Shown piece after piece: positions 55,374 through 64,000 of a DNA stretch of 64,000 nt. The first letter of the stretch is position 1. Each line of letters opens with the position of its first letter. Below the pieces are notes generated by a model. That model was not told where the DNA came from. It was given only the letters and a program-made list of their open reading frames with translations, and did not search any database. The DNA is taken from assembly GCF_002305875.1 (NCBI RefSeq), contig NZ_CP022098.1:8432001-8496000 (forward strand). The letters run 5' to 3'. Made by a program: the position numbers and the translations under genes. This stretch comes from Cystobacter fuscus. GTDB taxonomy: Bacteria; Myxococcota; Myxococcia; Myxococcales; Myxococcaceae.

Positions 55374-55958
55374 TCACACGATGATCCGCCGCTCGGACGG
55401 CGGCGGCACTGTCCCCTGGCCCAGCTCGTCGGTGTGGCAGTAGGCCAGATAGATCAGGGAGAGAGGCAACGTGACGAGGCACGCCAGCACCGTCGCTCCC
55501 GCCACGGCCGACAGCACCACCAGGACGAGGAAGTTGATGAAGTACGAGGCCCAGTCCTTGCGACGCTGGAAGATGCGGCCACTCTCGGCGAGGGACTCCA
55601 GGACCGGACGCCCCTCGGCGGCGAGCAGCGGCGCATGGAACCAGAGGATCGCCAGGAGCACACCCGGCACCACGAGGAGCATGAAGCCCAGGGCGATGGG
55701 AATGCCCATGGCCAGGGTGAGGCCCCAGCTCTTGAGGAAGTTGCCCGGCCGGTCATAGGCCGCCTGCCAGCGCACGGGGCGTCCGGTGCGCATGCACTCG
55801 AGGGTTTCCTGTAGCAGGTTGAAGGCGAACCACGGCGCCGGAATGACGACGAGGAAGCCGGCCAGGACCACGAGGCTGCCCAGGAGCAGCGCGGTGGCGT
55901 TGGCCACGAAGAAGTCCCAGGTGCGCTTGAAGCGCTGATCGATGTGCAGGTCCAGCAT
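55374..55958 (-). CDS. Integral membrane protein of unknown function
   Basis: The product is 194 residues from the ATG at 55958. There are four to five hydrophobic segments (ATALLLGSLVVLAGFLVVI, GLTLAMGIPIALGFMLLVV, FLVLVVLSAVAGATVLACLV). The layout resembles DUF975/YesL-type glycerophosphoryl-diester or transporter-like proteins only loosely. It is divergent from the reductase gene. Confidence 0.65.
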   Translation of the reverse strand: MLDLHIDQRFKRTWDFFVANATALLLGSLVVLAGFLVVIPAPWFAFNLLQETLECMRTGRPVRWQAAYDRPGNFLKSWGLTLAMGIPIALGFMLLVVPGVLLAILWFHAPLLAAEGRPVLESLAESGRIFQRRKDWASYFINFLVLVVLSAVAGATVLACLVTLPLSLIYLAYCHTDELGQGTVPPPSERRIIV

Positions 55959-56142
55959 GGTGCGAATCCTCCATCCGGAGCACGATGCTCCTGTCGTCCT
56001 GCAGTACGGAGGACGGAGGAATCCATTGTCACGCCCACGGGCAAGGGGCCCGGCGGGCACTCGCCGGGCTGGTGGTCCAGTAAGCTGCACCAGCCGGTTT
56101 CCCACCCTACATTCCGGAGTCCTGGACCCCGGTGGAGTTCCC

Positions 56143-56739
56143 ATGCAAGCCCAGATGCGCAAGCTCAAGTATCACGTGGCCATGACCCTCGACGGCTTCA
56201 TCGCCCGAGAGGATGACTCGACGGATTTCTTCCCCCACCTCTCCCCGCCCGACCACGTCATGGACTACCTCGACAACCTGGCCTCGGCGTACGACACCGT
56301 GGTGATGGGACGGAGCACCTACGAGTTCGGCCTGAAGGCGGGCGTCACGGACCCGTACCCGTCCATGGAGACCCATGTCTGCTCGCGATCCATGAAGGAG
56401 AGTCCCTCCCCCCGTGTGCACCTCGTCCGGGAGGACGTCGTCGGCTTCGTGAAGGAACTCAAATCACGTCCAGGCCAGCAGAAGGACATGAGCCGCATCG
56501 TGCGCGCCGCCCAGCTGAGCGTCAGCAAGGACATCTACCTGTGCGGCGGAGGGCTCCTGGCGACGACCCTCTTCGACGCGGGCCTCATCGACGAGGTCCT
56601 CATCAAGGTGAACCCGGTGATGATTGGCTCGGGCAAGGCAGTCGCCCCGCGGCTCGCCCAGCTCGTCGGGCTCGAGTTGCTCGGCACCCGGACGTACCAG
56701 AGTGGCGTGGTGCTGCTGCACTACGCCGTCAAGCGCTGA
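56143..56739 (+). CDS. Dihydrofolate reductase/RibD C-terminal family reductase
   Basis: The product is 198 residues from the ATG at 56143 with GGTGGAG upstream. It has the RibD_C/DHFR-like NADPH-binding layout: MTLDGFIAREDDSTDFF, YDTVVMGRSTYEFG and YLCGGGLLATTLFDAGLIDE, then VNPVMIGSGK. Such YyaP/YwjB relatives are predicted reductases of unknown substrate. It stands alone. Confidence 0.82.
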   Translation: MQAQMRKLKYHVAMTLDGFIAREDDSTDFFPHLSPPDHVMDYLDNLASAYDTVVMGRSTYEFGLKAGVTDPYPSMETHVCSRSMKESPSPRVHLVREDVVGFVKELKSRPGQQKDMSRIVRAAQLSVSKDIYLCGGGLLATTLFDAGLIDEVLIKVNPVMIGSGKAVAPRLAQLVGLELLGTRTYQSGVVLLHYAVKR

Positions 56740-56886
56740 GGCCCATCCAGGATCGTCAGGGGCTTGAGCCGCTTACGTGGATCAGGCCCACCCGGCGGGC
56801 GCGTCAGTCCATCCAAATCCCACAGGACGCCAGGAACGAGTCCGTTCAGGGCGATCAACACCATCACGTACCAGAGCGGCCACATG
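56721..56886 (-). CDS. Possible small membrane protein
   Basis: The frame begins MWPLWYVMVLIALNGLVPGV with one membrane segment, then a Pro/Arg-rich tail, for about 54 residues. It overlaps the 3' end of the reductase gene by 19 bp and has only a weak ribosome site (GGCGGA). It may be real or chance. Confidence 0.3.
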
Positions 56887-56920
56887 ATTCCGCCCGTTGG
56901 CCACACCCGGCGTGTCGGTT

Positions 56921-57727
56921 CTACTGGGGATGCATCACGACGACCTCGCTCACGTTGTTCCCATAGACAGACATGCCCCGGTTCGCCTGGTAGTTGAAGA
57001 TGGCGCCATTGCGTACGATGCCCACGTCACTGCCCTTGGACTCCACGCCGTAATCCCAGCCCATCTTCGTCTGGAACACCACCGAGCCCTCGGGAATCTG
57101 CCCGTTGGCGGCGGCCGCGAGATACGCCTCTCCGGAGAGGACGTGCGCCTGCACGCTCCCGTAGGGGCTGTTGATGGTCTGCACCGTCGACTCGGGGATG
57201 TTCACGGACTTCCAGTGGCCGCTCTGGAGCATCTGGACCATCATGCCGCGCGGGTTGTTGCCGTCAGCGTTCGTGCCGGCAGGCAGCCCCTTCAGTCCCG
57301 CGCGCTGGAGGTTGGAGCGCGTGGTCCTCACACACGAGTGGGGCTCGCCCCCTTGAAGGTTCAGCGCGTTGATGGCGTCGAGCCCGGGGTTGCGCTGCGT
57401 GCCGCCATTGTTCACGAACTGCTTCCGGGGACCGGCCACGGACGCGGTGTCGAAGCCGCTGCGGGTCAACTTCTCCCGAACGACGTCCGCCCTCCGCGCG
57501 GCGACCTGCCTGGACAACGCCAAGGCCTTCTCCTTGACCAGGGCCTTGTCCTTGGCCGGAGACTTCTCCTTCGCCGGAGACTTCTCCTTCGCCTGCGACT
57601 TCTCCTGGGAGATCTTGCTCCCTGACCCGCTGCTGGACGACTCGGACGACCCACGGGAGGAAGAGGAAGAAGAGCTGCGGCTGGAGCTACTGGAACCGCT
57701 GGAGCTGCTGGTGGAACCGACGCTCAT
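56921..57727 (-). CDS. Ser-rich protein with C-terminal CHAP/NlpC-like domain (putative effector or hydrolase)
   Basis: The product is 268 residues from the ATG at 57727. The N-terminal 40 residues are nearly all Ser/Gly. A charged repeat (AKEKSPAKEKSPAKDKA) and a helix follow. The C-terminal domain (about 105-268) has GGEPHSCVRTTRSNLQ with a candidate nucleophile Cys, GNNPRGMMVQMLQSGHW, IPEGSVVFQTKMGWD and SDVGIVRNGAIFNYQ, the order seen in CHAP/NlpC-type peptidases. The usual His of the GHVGIV strand is Asp here. There is no signal peptide; delivery by a contractile or other secretion apparatus is conceivable but unproven. Confidence 0.55.
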   Translation of the reverse strand: MSVGSTSSSSGSSSSSRSSSSSSSRGSSESSSSGSGSKISQEKSQAKEKSPAKEKSPAKDKALVKEKALALSRQVAARRADVVREKLTRSGFDTASVAGPRKQFVNNGGTQRNPGLDAINALNLQGGEPHSCVRTTRSNLQRAGLKGLPAGTNADGNNPRGMMVQMLQSGHWKSVNIPESTVQTINSPYGSVQAHVLSGEAYLAAAANGQIPEGSVVFQTKMGWDYGVESKGSDVGIVRNGAIFNYQANRGMSVYGNNVSEVVVMHPQ

Positions 57728-58015
57728 GGGCGTGACCTCGGCATGGCTTCGGGCTCTCCCACTCCTGCACCCCCGAAGGTTTCGTATTTCCAATTGTCGA
57801 TAATCGCCGGCGGAAGTTTCCCGCCCCCCAAGAGGTCCCGCGCTTTCTTGCAATCGCCCGGAATCACGGGGGTCTTTCGGCTTGTCGTCTGCCTCGAGCC
57901 CCCCATGAGGTGGGCTCGAGGCCCGGCACATTTCATTAAGATGAAGGGACCTTGGTTGCTCTCCATCAATTCGCCGTACTCACCCGACCGGGGTGGTGGT
58001 CGGAGGTATCTTCCC

Positions 58016-59905
58016 ATGAAGCGGTTGTCGTGGCCTGGAGTGTCTTGCTGGCTCGCCCTGGCGCTGCTGGCCGTGCTGCAGGGGTGTCAATCCAGCTCCA
58101 CCGGCGCCGACACGCGGCGCTACCCCTGCACCCAGAGCGACGAGTGTGCCGCGGGCTACACCTGCCGCGCGGGCATGTGTCAGTCCGAGGGCGGGTCCGT
58201 GGACCCACCGAGTGGTCCGCCCACTCGGCTGGACTTCGCCAGCCCCGCGCAGACCGTGGGCGTGGGCAAATGCTCGGCGGCCGTGGTGCTCGAGACGCGG
58301 ACGGCGGCGGGAAGCGCCGCCCCCGTGCAGGCCGCCACGGATGTCGTGCTGAGCGTCCAACCCTCCACGGACGTGAGGCTGTTCCGTGACGCGTCCTGCT
58401 CGGACGCCACGGAGACGGTGACGCTGGAGGCTGGCGACAGCCGTGCGACCTTCTACTTCCGGAGCACGGCGGCCAGGAGCGTCCGTCTCAGCGTGGCCGC
58501 CAACGGGCTCGAGTCCGCGTTCCAGGACGAGAACGTCGTCGTCGAGCCGACGGACATCTTCTTCGTCACCAGCGCCCAGACCCTGCCCGCGGGCGGCTGC
58601 TCGGCCCTGGTGGAACTCGAGGCACGCGATGGTGGCGGCAAGCCCCTCCCCTTCGCCGGCCCGACAAGCGTGACGCTCTCGGGCTCGGATTTCTCGTTCT
58701 TCTCCGATCCGGGTTGCACCAGCCCTCTGTCCGCGGCGGTGTTCGCCCAGGGCGCGACCCGTGCCTCCTTCTATTTCAAGGGAAAGAGCGGCGGCACGTT
58801 CCCCCTGGTCGCCGCGGTTTCGGGACTGCCCACGGCGAAGCAGAACCAGACCCTCCTGCCGGCGGTGCGCAAGGGCGTCTGTGAGATGCCCGCCGGCGAC
58901 CTCTCGATGACGTGTCCCATCTCGCCCGCGCAGCTCGATCTGTCGAAGACGATGCTGTTCGTCTCGATCAGCCCTCCGGGCACCAATCCCGACGCCTCGA
59001 GCGTGCGCTGCGTGCTCTCGGCCCGGGAGGCCATCACCTGTAGCCGGAACGAAAGGGGGACGGGCATCGTGTACATCGTGTGGCACACGGTGGAGCTGGG
59101 CACCGGGCTGAAGGTGCAGCACCTGCAGCCGACCTGCCAGGTCCAGAGCACCACCCTCCAGGTCCCCATCCAGCGCGTGTCGCCGGACAACACCTTCCTG
59201 CTGGTGACCGGCGAGCAGAACGGAAAGATCCTCGGCGAGGATGACTACTTCACCGCGAAGCTGGCCGAGTCGTCCTCCCGCGTGGACCTCCAGTGGCCAG
59301 TGTCCTGCGCCGCTGCCTGGAAGGGCTCGCTCCAGGTGGTGGAGGCCGAGGGGCTCCGGGTCACCCGGGGCTCGGGCGTGACGATGACCGGAACCCAGAC
59401 CGCGGCCACCGTCACGGGCCTGCCGGCGGTGGACCTCACCACCAGCGTGCTGCTCTTCACCTACCGGGTGACCAACGCGGGCACGGCGAGCCTCTGCGAC
59501 CGGGTCCTGCGGGGCACGCTCACCTCTCCCACGGAGATCTCCTTCTCACGCGGTGCGGGCTCCAGCGCGGGCTGCACGACGGCGGTCATCCAGGACATCT
59601 CCTGGGAGCGGATCGATTTCGGGCCGCGCGCCAGCGTGCAGACGGTGCCGGTCACCCTGAACCCGGGTGAATACGAGGCCTACCCCGCCATTTCCCGGGT
59701 GGATGAGTCCCGCTCGGTGGTGTTCGCCAGCGGGCAGGGCATGAACGGCCAGGCCGGAGGCGAGTCGTCCTATTCGGCGGATGATCTCATCAGCGAGTCG
59801 CTGGCGGGGTTCGAGTTCGATTCGCCCAACCGCCTGCGGATCATCCGCGATTCCTTCGAGGGCCGGGCGCGGTGGACGTCCTTCGTCGTGCAGTTCGAGC
59901 CGTGA
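58016..59905 (+). CDS. Large lipoprotein with Cys-rich N-terminus
   Basis: The product is 629 residues from the ATG at 58016 (CGGAGG upstream). A lipobox LQGC follows the signal peptide. A short Cys module (YPCTQSDECAAGYTCRAGMC) is followed by two Ig-like repeats, each beginning TVGVGKCSAAVVLETR or TLPAGGCSALVELEAR and ending ATFYFRST or ASFYFKGK. A C-terminal beta-rich part (about 290-629) contains further paired Cys. It is probably a cell-surface protein of myxobacterial type; the function is unknown. Confidence 0.7.
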   Translation: MKRLSWPGVSCWLALALLAVLQGCQSSSTGADTRRYPCTQSDECAAGYTCRAGMCQSEGGSVDPPSGPPTRLDFASPAQTVGVGKCSAAVVLETRTAAGSAAPVQAATDVVLSVQPSTDVRLFRDASCSDATETVTLEAGDSRATFYFRSTAARSVRLSVAANGLESAFQDENVVVEPTDIFFVTSAQTLPAGGCSALVELEARDGGGKPLPFAGPTSVTLSGSDFSFFSDPGCTSPLSAAVFAQGATRASFYFKGKSGGTFPLVAAVSGLPTAKQNQTLLPAVRKGVCEMPAGDLSMTCPISPAQLDLSKTMLFVSISPPGTNPDASSVRCVLSAREAITCSRNERGTGIVYIVWHTVELGTGLKVQHLQPTCQVQSTTLQVPIQRVSPDNTFLLVTGEQNGKILGEDDYFTAKLAESSSRVDLQWPVSCAAAWKGSLQVVEAEGLRVTRGSGVTMTGTQTAATVTGLPAVDLTTSVLLFTYRVTNAGTASLCDRVLRGTLTSPTEISFSRGAGSSAGCTTAVIQDISWERIDFGPRASVQTVPVTLNPGEYEAYPAISRVDESRSVVFASGQGMNGQAGGESSYSADDLISESLAGFEFDSPNRLRIIRDSFEGRARWTSFVVQFEP

Positions 59906-59921
59906 CGTCCACGGTCTGACC

Positions 59922-59948
59922 GGCGGCCGCCTTGTCTCGGCGGCCGCC
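59922..59948. terminator. Bidirectional hairpin between convergent genes
   Basis: A perfect 10-bp stem GGCGGCCGCC (59922-59931 and 59939-59948; each arm is itself palindromic) has a 7-nt loop between the lipoprotein and transporter stops. There is no T run, so termination is only probable. Confidence 0.4.
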
Positions 59949-60005
59949 GTCCAGCGTCAGCACCGCCTCGCCGGTGAACCGGCGATGGAGGAGGTCGCTC
60001 GGCGC

Positions 60006-61805
60006 TCATGCCGTCGTGAATGGCCAGACGAGCGGCACGGCCACCGTCAGCAGCGCGAGCATCAGCACGGAGAGGGGCGTGCCCACGCGCAGGAAGTCGC
60101 GGAAGCGATAGCGCCCGGGGCCGTACACCAATGCGGCGGACGGCTCCAGGGGCGTGAGGAACGAGTACGACGCGGCCAGGCAGATCCCCATGGCGAACGC
60201 TCGCGGCTCGAGCCCCATGTCCAGCGCGGCATGGATTCCGACGGGAAGCATGATCAGCGCGGCGGCCTGATTGCTCATGGGCACGGAGAGCAGGACGGTG
60301 GCGATCATGAGCACGCAGAGCACTCCGCGGGGTCCCACGACGCCCACCAGGGGAATGACTCCCTGGGCGAGCAACGCGCCCACGCCGCTCTTTTCCATCG
60401 CCAACCCCAGGGCCAGCAACGCGCCAATCATGATGACGACCCGCCAATCCACGCGGAACGCCGTGCGTGCGTCGACACAGCCCACCGCCACCATCACCAC
60501 CAGACCCGCCAGCCCCGCGATGGCCGGTGAGGTGATTCGCAGCCCCGCGATGACCACCGTGCTGGCGAAGATGCACACGGAGAGCACGGCGCGACGGTAG
60601 CGCGGCCGCTGATATTCGACACTGCCGAGCACGGTCAGCTCCTCGTCCCGCGCGAGCTCACGGACACGTCTCTCGGGCCCACCGAGCAGCAGCATGTCGC
60701 CCACGGCCAGGGGGAGGTTCTTCAGGGCATCCCTCCCCCTGAAGCTGCCCACCAGGCTCAGATGCTGATGGGCGCGCTGAAGCGTGGGGTGGCGGTGGAT
60801 GGCCAGAGCCACGAGGCCGTAGCGCTCCGCGAAGCGGATGTCGCGCAAGGACCTGCCGGCCAGGCCCGACGTCGGCGGCACCGACACCTCGACGAGGGTA
60901 TACGCCTGTCGCTGGCCCTCGGGAATCCGGAGAGCGGCGCTGAGGCCGATGCTGCGCAGATCCTTCACACGCAAGATGTCATCCAGGCCGCCAGCGATGA
61001 TGAGGTGCTCCCGGGCCACGAGCACTTCCCCGGGCGCGGGAGGCAACGTGACGCCCTCGCGCACGAGCCCCCGCACCGGAATCCCAAGTCCCTCGGTGAC
61101 GTAGCGAAGCTCCTTTCCCACCAGCCGGGAGCCAGGCGTGAGCACCGCCTCCGTCACGTACTCACGCGGAGCCAGGACCCTCTCGCCGCCCTCCACGCCA
61201 CGCTCCGGGAGCAAGCGCCGCACGAGGAGCAGCGTCGCGATGATTCCGATGATCGCCAGCGGCAGCCCCACCGGCGCGAGCTCGGCGAAGCCAATGCGCT
61301 CGAGTCCCACCTGCTCCAGCGCCGCGCTGACGACGAGGTTGGTGGACGTGCCGAACAGGAAGATGGTGCCGCCCAACATGGAGGTGAACGCCATGGGCAT
61401 CAACAGCCCGCGCGTGGCCACTCTCGCCTGAGAGGACACCGCGGTCACCACGGGGAGAAACGCCGCCGTCACCGCCGTGTTCGACGCGACGGAGGAGAAC
61501 GCGCAGACGGCCACCAGCATCAGGACGGTGAAGACCCGCGGGTTGAAGCGCGAGAGGGAGATCAGCCGCCGGCCGACGAGCTGCATCACACCGGTCGCAC
61601 TGAGCCCCTGCGTCAGCGCCAGGAGCGTGAAGATGAAGATGGCCGTGTCGCTCGAGAACCCGGAGAGGGCCTCCCGCGGTGTCACGAGCCCGCTCAGTAC
61701 CAACAACACGATGATGGCAAGGGAGCTCACCTCGATGGGGATGCGATCGATGGAGAGCAGGACGATGGCGATCACCAGCACGCCCAGGGCGATTATCGTG
61801 ATCAT
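60006..61805 (-). CDS. DASS/SLC13-type anion transporter with two RCK_C domains
   Basis: The product is 599 residues from the ATG at 61805; the frame is open further upstream but without membrane character. Two transporter halves carry SNTAVTAAFLPV and the related SNQAAALIMLPVG signature. A cytoplasmic insert (about 200-380) holds two TrkA-C-like repeats (VTEAVLTPGSRLVGKELR, VEVSVPPTSGLAGRSLR). Such proteins (SdcS/YfbS-like) move dicarboxylates or sulfate with Na+. The substrate is not determined. Confidence 0.85.
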   Translation of the reverse strand: MITIIALGVLVIAIVLLSIDRIPIEVSSLAIIVLLVLSGLVTPREALSGFSSDTAIFIFTLLALTQGLSATGVMQLVGRRLISLSRFNPRVFTVLMLVAVCAFSSVASNTAVTAAFLPVVTAVSSQARVATRGLLMPMAFTSMLGGTIFLFGTSTNLVVSAALEQVGLERIGFAELAPVGLPLAIIGIIATLLLVRRLLPERGVEGGERVLAPREYVTEAVLTPGSRLVGKELRYVTEGLGIPVRGLVREGVTLPPAPGEVLVAREHLIIAGGLDDILRVKDLRSIGLSAALRIPEGQRQAYTLVEVSVPPTSGLAGRSLRDIRFAERYGLVALAIHRHPTLQRAHQHLSLVGSFRGRDALKNLPLAVGDMLLLGGPERRVRELARDEELTVLGSVEYQRPRYRRAVLSVCIFASTVVIAGLRITSPAIAGLAGLVVMVAVGCVDARTAFRVDWRVVIMIGALLALGLAMEKSGVGALLAQGVIPLVGVVGPRGVLCVLMIATVLLSVPMSNQAAALIMLPVGIHAALDMGLEPRAFAMGICLAASYSFLTPLEPSAALVYGPGRYRFRDFLRVGTPLSVLMLALLTVAVPLVWPFTTA

Positions 61806-61869
61806 GTCTGTAGAGTGGGGAGAGCCTGGGGCGGGAGCAATGAGGCGAGCTTCGGACCTCGGGGATGGA

Positions 61870-62214
61870 TCAAGCGAATGCCTGCCTGGCCTGCTCATGC
61901 CGGGCGAAGGGCGGCGGCCGGGTGCTGGCACTCCGCCGCCGCGTGGCGCCCGCGCGTGGGTAGAACCGGGAGCCACGACGAAGCGAGCGGAGAATGATGG
62001 CCTTCGCTCGCCGCGCATGCTCCTCGGCGGCCATCCTCCTGAGCTGATGGATGCGCTCATCCAGAGAGTGCCCCCTCATGCTGGGGGCCATGAAGGGGGT
62101 GCCCGCCTCGGAGAGCGAAACAGGCGCTCCCCAGGTGGAACGCTCCTTCAACCGTGCGAGCAAGGCCGCCAGGCCCAGGGCGTCCTCGAGTGCATGCGCG
62201 AGCATGGCACGCAA
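61870..62214 (-). CDS. Small Arg-rich hypothetical protein
   Basis: The 114-codon frame begins MRAMLAHALEDALGLAALLA and ends in an Arg/Ala-rich tail. It lies between two genes on the same strand with 64 bp on each side. It has no recognised family. The frame shows plausible codon bias but also many Arg residues typical of shadow frames, so it is uncertain. Confidence 0.4.
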   Translation of the reverse strand: MRAMLAHALEDALGLAALLARLKERSTWGAPVSLSEAGTPFMAPSMRGHSLDERIHQLRRMAAEEHARRAKAIILRSLRRGSRFYPRAGATRRRSASTRPPPFARHEQARQAFA

Positions 62215-62278
62215 CCCGGCCTCATCGAGCTCTTCACAAGGAGCTTGCTTCGGCGCGCTTCGACGGCCCGGGCCCTGC

Positions 62279-63946
62279 CTACCGCGGCTTCCGCTCGAAG
62301 CGGAGCTCGTTGAAAACGAAGCCCGTCAGCCGCCCGGCTTCATCATGGGTCAGCCGGACGAGGCCGAAGGTCGAGTTGAGCGCATCGGCGAAGGTCGTCT
62401 CGAGCGGATGAGCCCCGAGGGCCCGGCCCTTCAGCACCGCCTTCCCGTCCTTCAGCTCGATGCTCCAGGTGGCATCCAGCTCCAGGCTGTAATACGCCCC
62501 CGCCAGTTGCTTCCAGTCGCCGTCCGGGAGCGGGGCCGGCTGCGCCCGCTTGAAGACGCCCAGCACCCCCTCACGGCGCGACATCGTCAGCTGCCCGTCC
62601 GAGAAGACGAGCTCGAGCGGGACGCCTTCCATCTCGAAGCGCTCGCCGCCCACGGCCCGCAGGGGCCAGCTTCTCCCGACGCCGGGCTGGAGCTGGAGCC
62701 GGCCGTCCTGCTCGAGGATGTGCACCACGCGCTGCGCGCTCTCGTCGTAGTAGAGGCCCACATACCGGGCGAGCGCCCCGGCCGCGGCCTCCGGTGCGCG
62801 AGGCGAGGCGGGCGCGGGTGCCTTCGCCTCCTGCTGCTGCTCGGCCGCGCGGAAGGTCTCGCCCAGGACGACGTCCGCCACGCTCTCGGCGAGATTCGGC
62901 CGGGCATCACCCCGGTTGCAGAGGACGGCAATCGAGACGTGTTGCGCGGGGTAGCGCGTCAGCAGCGCGCGATAGCCCCCCCAGGACCCGGAGTGCTGGA
63001 TGCGTGGCACGCCGCGGTAGGTGTCCAGGAAGAGTCCCCGGCCATAGGAGGTGCTGGCTCCCGTGTCCAGGACTCCCCGCTCCTGAAGCCTGTCGATGAG
63101 GGCGCGCCCTCCGATGCGGGCGCTGTAGAAGTTCTCCTCCCATTTGACGAGCTCGGTGACGTTGGTCTGGACCTGCCCGTCCCCCAACTGCTCCCAGTTC
63201 GACATGTCGATTCGATAGGCCTCCTTCCCCGAAGGGGAGTAGGCGGTGGCGCGGCCGGGCAGGACGGCCGTGTGGTCGTCGCGGAAGTGGCTCCGCGTCA
63301 TGCCGAGGGGCTGGAAGAGCCGCTCCCGGGCGAACTCGGCCAGGCTCTTGCCGGTGACACGCTTCACGATGAGCGCCGCCAGGAAGTAGCCGGTGTTGCT
63401 GTATTCGAAACGCGTCCCGGGCTTGAACTTCAGGGCACGCTGGCGGGCGATGACGTCCAGGGCGTCGTCGTCATCCGTGAAGTCCTCGTAGTGGTAGCCC
63501 TTGAAGAAGAGCAACTGGTTGTAGTCGCGCAGGCCGCTCGTGTGGTGGAGCAGGTGGTCGACGGTGATGGGCGTTCCGTAGTCTGGGATTTCGGGCAGGT
63601 ACTTGCGGATGTCATCCGTCAGCGCGAGCTTCCCCTCGTTGGCCAGCAGCACGACGCTCGCGGCGGTGAACTGCTTGGAAACAGAGCCGACGTCGAACAG
63701 CGTGGTGGGGGTGATGGGCGTGGCCTGGTTCAAGTCGGCCATGCCGTAGCCCCGGGAGTAGAGGACCCGGCCGTCCTGGTAGATGCCCAGGGCACAGCCC
63801 GGGCTCGAGGGGCTGTTGTAGTCCTTGAACACCGCATCGATGCGGGCCGGGTTGATGCGGATGGGCGAGGGGGTGGCGGCAAGGGCCGGAAGCGCCGTCA
63901 TGAAGCCGACGAGCCCCGCGACCGTGAGGCGCGGCGATGCGAGCAT
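62279..63946 (-). CDS. Secreted beta-lactamase-fold serine hydrolase (class C/esterase group)
   Basis: The product is 555 residues. The signal peptide ends near PALAATP. The catalytic domain has SVSK (about 92-95, nucleophile Ser), YSNTGYF (Tyr-x-Asn) and HSGSWGG (third motif), the order of class C beta-lactamases, D-aminopeptidases and related esterases. After an Ala/Pro linker comes a C-terminal lipocalin-like domain (about 390-555, YVGLYYDESAQRVVHILEQD), as in many stand-alone hydrolases of this family. It probably acts in the periplasm or outside the cell; antibiotic hydrolysis is not implied. Confidence 0.88.
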   Translation of the reverse strand: MLASPRLTVAGLVGFMTALPALAATPSPIRINPARIDAVFKDYNSPSSPGCALGIYQDGRVLYSRGYGMADLNQATPITPTTLFDVGSVSKQFTAASVVLLANEGKLALTDDIRKYLPEIPDYGTPITVDHLLHHTSGLRDYNQLLFFKGYHYEDFTDDDDALDVIARQRALKFKPGTRFEYSNTGYFLAALIVKRVTGKSLAEFARERLFQPLGMTRSHFRDDHTAVLPGRATAYSPSGKEAYRIDMSNWEQLGDGQVQTNVTELVKWEENFYSARIGGRALIDRLQERGVLDTGASTSYGRGLFLDTYRGVPRIQHSGSWGGYRALLTRYPAQHVSIAVLCNRGDARPNLAESVADVVLGETFRAAEQQQEAKAPAPASPRAPEAAAGALARYVGLYYDESAQRVVHILEQDGRLQLQPGVGRSWPLRAVGGERFEMEGVPLELVFSDGQLTMSRREGVLGVFKRAQPAPLPDGDWKQLAGAYYSLELDATWSIELKDGKAVLKGRALGAHPLETTFADALNSTFGLVRLTHDEAGRLTGFVFNELRFERKPR

Positions 63947-64000
63947 GGGAGGTCCTCTCAGAAGGGCCGAGGCAGCATATCGCCCAGCTCTGGCCCGGCG

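Overview
The window is high-GC DNA, most likely from a myxobacterium of the Archangium/Cystobacter/Stigmatella type. This is inferred from gene content: eukaryotic-like Ser/Thr kinases with TPR or extracytoplasmic C-termini, a DUF2381-type myxobacterial paralogous protein, Cys-rich CGDG-repeat lipoproteins, many secreted lipoproteins, and GTG/TTG starts in a G+C-rich coding background. No rRNA, complete tRNA or CRISPR array was found.

Left part (1-18.3 kb). A truncated LysR regulator diverges from a NepI-like MFS exporter, followed by a secreted alpha/beta hydrolase and a small Cys-rich lipoprotein. A cupin/DapA-family pair diverges from a MocR-type regulator, with a palindromic operator candidate between them. 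Then comes a complete branched-chain amino acid operon, ilvB-ilvN-ilvE-leuA-leuC-leuD-leuB-ilvD-ilvC (7.4-18.3 kb). It is preceded by a short leader peptide very rich in Leu/Val codons, an antiterminator-compatible segment and a strong intrinsic terminator, which is a classical attenuator layout.

Island (18.3-35.4 kb). Immediately after ilvC the genome is interrupted by about 17 kb of foreign DNA flanked by a 155-bp direct duplication of the ilvC 3' end (18160-18314 and 35358-35512). Nested inside is a 15.6-kb integrative element bounded by 25-bp direct repeats that resemble the T-arm/acceptor 3' end of a tRNA or tmRNA (18445-18469 and 34070-34094). The element encodes a tyrosine integrase, an excisionase-like HTH protein, a duplicated 115-bp block with CGTCAAG/CTTGACG motifs, an HK97 prohead protease and major capsid protein without other head or tail genes, a lipoprotein, a pseudokinase, two XRE regulators, an active-looking transmembrane Ser/Thr kinase, a DUF2381 protein, a second truncated integrase and an unrecognised two-gene cassette (90 aa + 787 aa membrane protein). 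Between the element and the right ilvC duplication sits an Rpn-family recombination-promoting nuclease gene.

Right part (35.5-64 kb). It starts with DUF6766 gene remnants, a Cys-rich lipoprotein and a complete tripartite type I secretion set (ABC, HlyD, TolC) without an obvious substrate gene. A secreted xylan-degrading pair (GH30 and GH62) follows, with a perfect LacI-family-type operator upstream of GH62. Next is a block in which a sensor kinase and a FixJ/NarL-type response regulator flank an oppositely oriented Ser/Thr kinase-TPR protein. Then come a DEAD-box helicase, an esterase-like hydrolase, a secreted HDWE-motif protein, a DUF1801 protein, a DHFR-like reductase, a Ser-rich putative hydrolase/effector, a large lipoprotein, a DASS-type transporter with regulatory RCK domains and a secreted beta-lactamase-fold serine hydrolase.
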